Assembly (NCBI GenBank): GCA_031769625.1
Contig: JAUIMM010001247.1
Coordinates: forward strand, 558,501-622,500
Source of the DNA: Taudactylus pleione
Lineage: Eukaryota; Chordata; Amphibia; Anura; Myobatrachidae
Reading direction: 5' to 3'
DNA length: 64,000 bases
The notes below the pieces were generated by a model. The model was not told the DNA's origin, searched no databases, and saw only the letters and a list, made by a program, of their open reading frames with translations. Numbering within the stretch: the first letter of the stretch is position 1; each line of letters opens with the position of its first letter. Positions 60,801 through 64,000 of the stretch are shown here, piece after piece. Position numbers and translations under genes: made by a program.

Positions 60801-61490
60801 CTCCTCACATCATGTCACTGCTCCTGTCACATGCAGCCCTGTCCTCACTAACACATCACACATCTCCTGATATACTCTGTGCTGCTGGGGACCCTGCTCC
60901 TCCCACTATATAACTCTCAGTCTGTGACTTCCTGCTGCCTCCATTCCCCTCCTCACATCCTGTCACTGCCCCTGTCACATGCAGCCCTGTCCTCACTAAC
61001 ACATCACTCATCTCCTGATATACTCTGTGCTGCTGGGGACCCTGCTCCTCCCACTATATAACTCTCAGTCTGTGGCTTCCTGCTGCCTCCATTCCCCTCC
61101 TCATATCCTCTCACTAGCCCTGTCCTCACTGCTACATCACTCATCTCCTGATATACTCTGTGCTGCTGGGGACCCTGCTCCTTCCACTATATAACTCTCA
61201 GTCTGTGACTTCCTGCTGCCTCCATTCCCCTCCTCATATCCTGTCACTGCCCCTGTCACATGCAGCCCTGTCCTCACTAACACATCACTCGTCTCCTGAT
61301 ATACTCTGTGCTGATGGGGATCCTGCTCCTCCCACTATATAACTCTCAGTCTGTGACTTCTTGCTGCCTCCATTGCCCTCCTCAAGTCATGTCACTGCCC
61401 CTGTCACATGCTGCCCTGTCCTCACTAACACATCACTCATCTCCTGATATACTCTGTGCTGCTGGGGACCCTGCTCCTCCCACTATATAA
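54853..61490. repeat. Higher-order duplications of 3.2-4.1 kb in the 148-bp array
   Basis: Monomers at 54853-55480 recur at 58377-59003 (offset 3,524 bp). Those at 55397-56367 recur at 59513-60483 (offset 4,116). Those at 57355-58263 recur at 60582-61490 (offset 3,227). Copies share private variants such as CTGTTCCTCC, CTGATGGGGATCC and GCAGGGGGAACCT with very few differences, so they are recent. Confidence 0.8.
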
Positions 61491-62689
61491 CTCTCAGTCT
61501 GTGGCTTCCTGCTGCCTCCATTCCCCTCCTCACATCCTGTCACTGCCCCTGTCACATACAGCCCTGTCCTCACTAACACATCACACATCTCCTGATATAC
61601 TCTGTGCTCCTGGGGACCCTGCTCCTTCCACTATATAACTCTCACTGTGATTTCCTGCTGCCTCCATTCCCCTCCTCACATCATGTCACTGCCCCTGTCA
61701 CATGCAGCCCTGTCCTCACTAACACATCACTCATCTCCTGATATACTCTGTGCTGCTGGGGACCCTGCTCCTCCCACTATATAACTCTCAGTCTGTGGCT
61801 TCCTCCTGCCTCCATTCCCCTCCTCACGTCATGTCACTGCCCCTGTCACATGCTGCCCTGTCCTCACAAACACATCACTCATCTCCTGATATACTCTGTG
61901 CTGCTGGGGACCCTGCTCCTCTCACTATATAACTCTCAGTCTGTGGCTTCCTGCTACCTCCATTCTCCTCCTCATATCCTGTCACTGCCCCTGTCACATG
62001 CTGCCTTGTCCTCACTGCTACATCACTCATCTCCTGATATACTCTGTGCTGCTGGGGACCCTGCTCCTCCCACTATATAACTCTCAGTCTGTGGCTTCCT
62101 GCTGCCTCCATTCCCCTCCTCATATCCTGTCACTGCCCCTGTCACATGCAGCCCTGTCCTCACTGCTACATCACTCATCTCCTGATATACTCTGTGCTGC
62201 TGGGGACCCTGCTCCTCCCACTATATATCTCTCTGTCTGTGGCTTCCTGCTGCCTCCATTCCCCTCCTCACATCATGTCTCTGCTCCTGTCACATGCAGC
62301 CCTGTCCTCACTAACACATCACACATCTCCTGATATACTCTGTGCTGCTGGGGACCCTGCTCCACCCACTATATAACTCTCAGTCTGTGGCTTCCTGCTG
62401 CCTCCATTCCCCCCCTCACATCATGTCACTGCCCCTGTCACATGCAGCTCTGTCCTCACTAACACATCACTCATCTCCTGATATACTCTGTGCTGCTGGG
62501 GACCCTGCTCCTCCCACTATATAACTCTCAGTCTGTGGCTTCCTGCTGCCTCCATTTCCCTCCTCATATGCGCATGATAGGGGGCATCAGTCATGAGCAG
62601 AGCGGGGCGGGAGGACTGAGGAGCAGACAGCGTCAGGCGTGGGGATTCAGGTAAGTGGTTTTTACGTGTCTTTGTCCTCTATATGTAAG

Positions 62690-64000
62690 GGGCACTTTAT
62701 AAGGGGGACTACTACTGGGGGCACTGCATAAGGGGGACTACTACTGGGGGCACTGTATAAGAGGCACTACTGGAGGCACTGTATAAGAGGCACTACTGGG
62801 GCCACTGCATAGGGGGGACTACTACTGGGGGCACTGTATAAGAGGCACTACTGGAGGCACTGTATAAGGGGGACTACTGGGGGCACATGTATAAGGGGCA
62901 CTACTGGAGGCACTGTATAAGGGGCACTACTGGGGCCACTGCATTGGGGGGACTACTACTGGGGGCACTGTATAAGAGGCACTACTGGAGGCACTGTATA
63001 AGGGGGACTACTGGGGGCACTGTATAAGGGGCACTACTGGAGGCACTGTATAAGGGGGACCACTACGGGGGGTACTGTATAAGGGGCACTACTGGGGGCA
63101 CTGTATAAGAGGCACTACTGGAGGCACTGTATAAGGGGGACTACTGGGGGCACTGTATTATTTATTATTATTATTTATTACCAGTTATTTATATAGCGCA
63201 CACATATTCCGCAGCGCTTTACAGAGAATATTTGGCCATTCACATCAGTCCCTGCCCCAGTGGAGCTTACACTCTATATTCCCTACCACATGTGCACACA
63301 CATACCCACTATGGGTAATTTTGTTAGGAGCCAATTAACCTACCAGTATATTTTTGGAGTATAAGGGGGACTACTACTGGGGGCACTGTATAAGGGGGAC
63401 CACTACGGGGGGTACTGTATAAGGGGCACTACTGGGGGCACTATATAAGGGGGACCACTATGGGGGGTACTGTATAAGGGGCACTACTGGGGGCACTGTA
63501 TAAGGGGGACCACTACTGGGGGCACTGTATATGGGGCACTACTGGAGGCACTGTATAAGGGGGACCACTACAGGGGGTACTGTATAAGAGGCACTACTTT
63601 GGCCACTGCATAGGGGGGACTACTACTGGAGGCACTGTATAATGGGGACTACTACTGGAGGCACTGTATAATGGGGACTACTACTGGGGGCACTGTATAA
63701 GGGGCACTGAATAGGGTGGACCACTACTGGGGGCACTGTATAAGGGGCACTGAATAGGGTGGACCACTACTGGGGGCACTGTATAAAGGGCACTACTTTG
63801 GCCACTGCATAGGGGGGACTACTACTGGGGGCACTGAATAGGGGGGACCACTACTGGGGGCACTGTATAAGGGGCACTGAATAGGGGGGGCCACTACTGG
63901 GGGCACTGCATAGGGGGACCACTACTGGGGGCACTGCATAGGGGGGACCACTATGGGGGGTACTGTATAAGGGGCACTACTGGGGGGAGGTGGGTCTTTA
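62690..64000. repeat. GGGGGCACTGTATAAG minisatellite
   Basis: Units alternate between GGGGGACTACTACTGGGGGCACTGTATAA and GGGGCACTACTGGAGGCACTGTATAA types. Late units add CACTGAATAGGGTGGACC. It is homologous to the minisatellite at 37975-39065 but with TGTATA in place of TACA. It is interrupted by the LINE tail at 63158-63358. Confidence 0.92.
63158..63358 (-). mobile_element. CR1/L2-like LINE (or derived SINE) 3' tail
   Basis: On the minus strand the sequence contains GTGTAAGCTCCACTGGGGCA, then TGTAAAGCGCTGCGGAATAT and GCGCTATATAAATAACTGG, and ends in an AAT/TAA-rich tract. This is the familiar 3' end of CR1/L2-type LINEs in fish and amphibians. GTAT lies on both sides (63154-63157 and 63359-63362) as a possible short target duplication. 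The insertion splits one minisatellite unit, so it is younger than the array at this place. Confidence 0.75.

Larger units (their letters stand above)
50214..62569. repeat. 148-bp satellite, about 84 monomers
   Basis: Monomers contain, in order, CTCCTGATATACTCTGTGCT, GCTGGGGACCCTGCTCCTCC, CACTATATAACTCTCAGTCT, GTGGCTTCCTGCTGCCTCCA, TTCCCCTCCTCACATCATGT and CACTGCCCCTGTCACATGCA. Most are 148 bp; shortened ones (133-142 bp) lack parts of the CACATGCAGCC or CTAACACAT segment. The plus strand often stays open because stops are rare in the unit, giving many 60-76-codon frames with no coding meaning. The array starts at LINE C's tail and ends at a hAT copy. Confidence 0.97.
62570..64000. mobile_element. 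Second, 5'-truncated copy of the minisatellite-bearing hAT
   Basis: Bases 62600-62690 resemble the region just before the minisatellite in 37567-39283 (GGAGC-GACAGCGTCAGG, then CAGGTAAGTGGTTTTT). A related minisatellite then runs to the window end: GGGGGCACTGTATAAGGGGG and ACTACTACT units of about 26-42 bp. The outer terminus and hairpin region are missing at the junction with the 148-bp array. The right end lies outside the window. Confidence 0.75.

Noticed and set aside
50348..62524. Dozens of 60-111-codon frames in the 148-bp satellite
   Set aside because: They are the same translated monomer at 148-bp spacing and end at the same stop; there is no gene structure.

Overview
This window is eukaryotic, non-coding and almost wholly repetitive. 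The transposon content points to a vertebrate and most likely an amphibian (frog or toad). That content is LINEs of the L1/Tx1 type with three-knuckle ORF1 proteins, a Tc1-like element, hAT elements, a gammaretrovirus-like endogenous provirus with an Env, foldback and MITE families, and a CR1/L2-like LINE tail with an ATT tract. No intact host gene is visible. The only host-gene-like sequence is a frameshifted fragment resembling exon 1 of TMEM179 (9159-9403).

Layout. 1-8965 is a 40-bp satellite with nested higher-order duplications. 8966-10959 is mostly single-copy sequence holding the TMEM179-like fragment and small MITE-like pieces. 10960-13632 is a 54-bp minisatellite. 13633-15590 is the 5' part of a Tx1-like LINE (copy A), followed by a degraded hAT element (15591-18846, minus). 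18847-19725 and 28534-28966 contain inverted copies of one repeat, and they flank a complete LTR-to-LTR provirus (19726-28533). This provirus has lost most of pol and carries a hairpin-array MITE inside its 5' LTR only. 28967-30265 is the 3' end of a Tx1-like LINE (copy B), followed by 3.8 monomers of a 148-bp repeat (30266-30824).

30825-50213 is a third Tx1-like LINE (copy C), read on the plus strand and split by nested insertions. These are a Tc1 element (32900-34526), a retroposed element with a 12-bp target duplication (34863-36298), a non-autonomous hAT carrying an internal minisatellite (37567-39283), an unclassified insertion (about 40353-41501), an almost complete hAT with exact 8-bp duplications (43741-49600) and a small GC-rich insertion (about 49640-50039). 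Once these are removed, the LINE reads in order: coiled coil and acidic 29-residue repeats, RRM-like core and zinc knuckles of ORF1, then endonuclease, reverse transcriptase and C-terminal Cys/His region of ORF2. From 50214 to about 62569 there are roughly 84 monomers of the same 148-bp repeat, with kilobase-scale higher-order duplications. The window ends (62570-64000) in a second copy of the minisatellite-bearing hAT, itself hit by a CR1/L2-like LINE tail.

Three things are most worth pursuing. First, several elements are built almost entirely from consecutive short hairpins; the clearest is 549 bp with about twelve, and the sister LTR supplies its empty site. Second, the 148-bp TATA-bearing monomer directly follows two LINE 3' ends and directly precedes one LINE 5' region. 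Third, two members of one hAT family carry unrelated tandem arrays at the same place just upstream of the transposase ATG. All calls come from reading the sequence by eye; family names rest on remembered motifs, not on searches.
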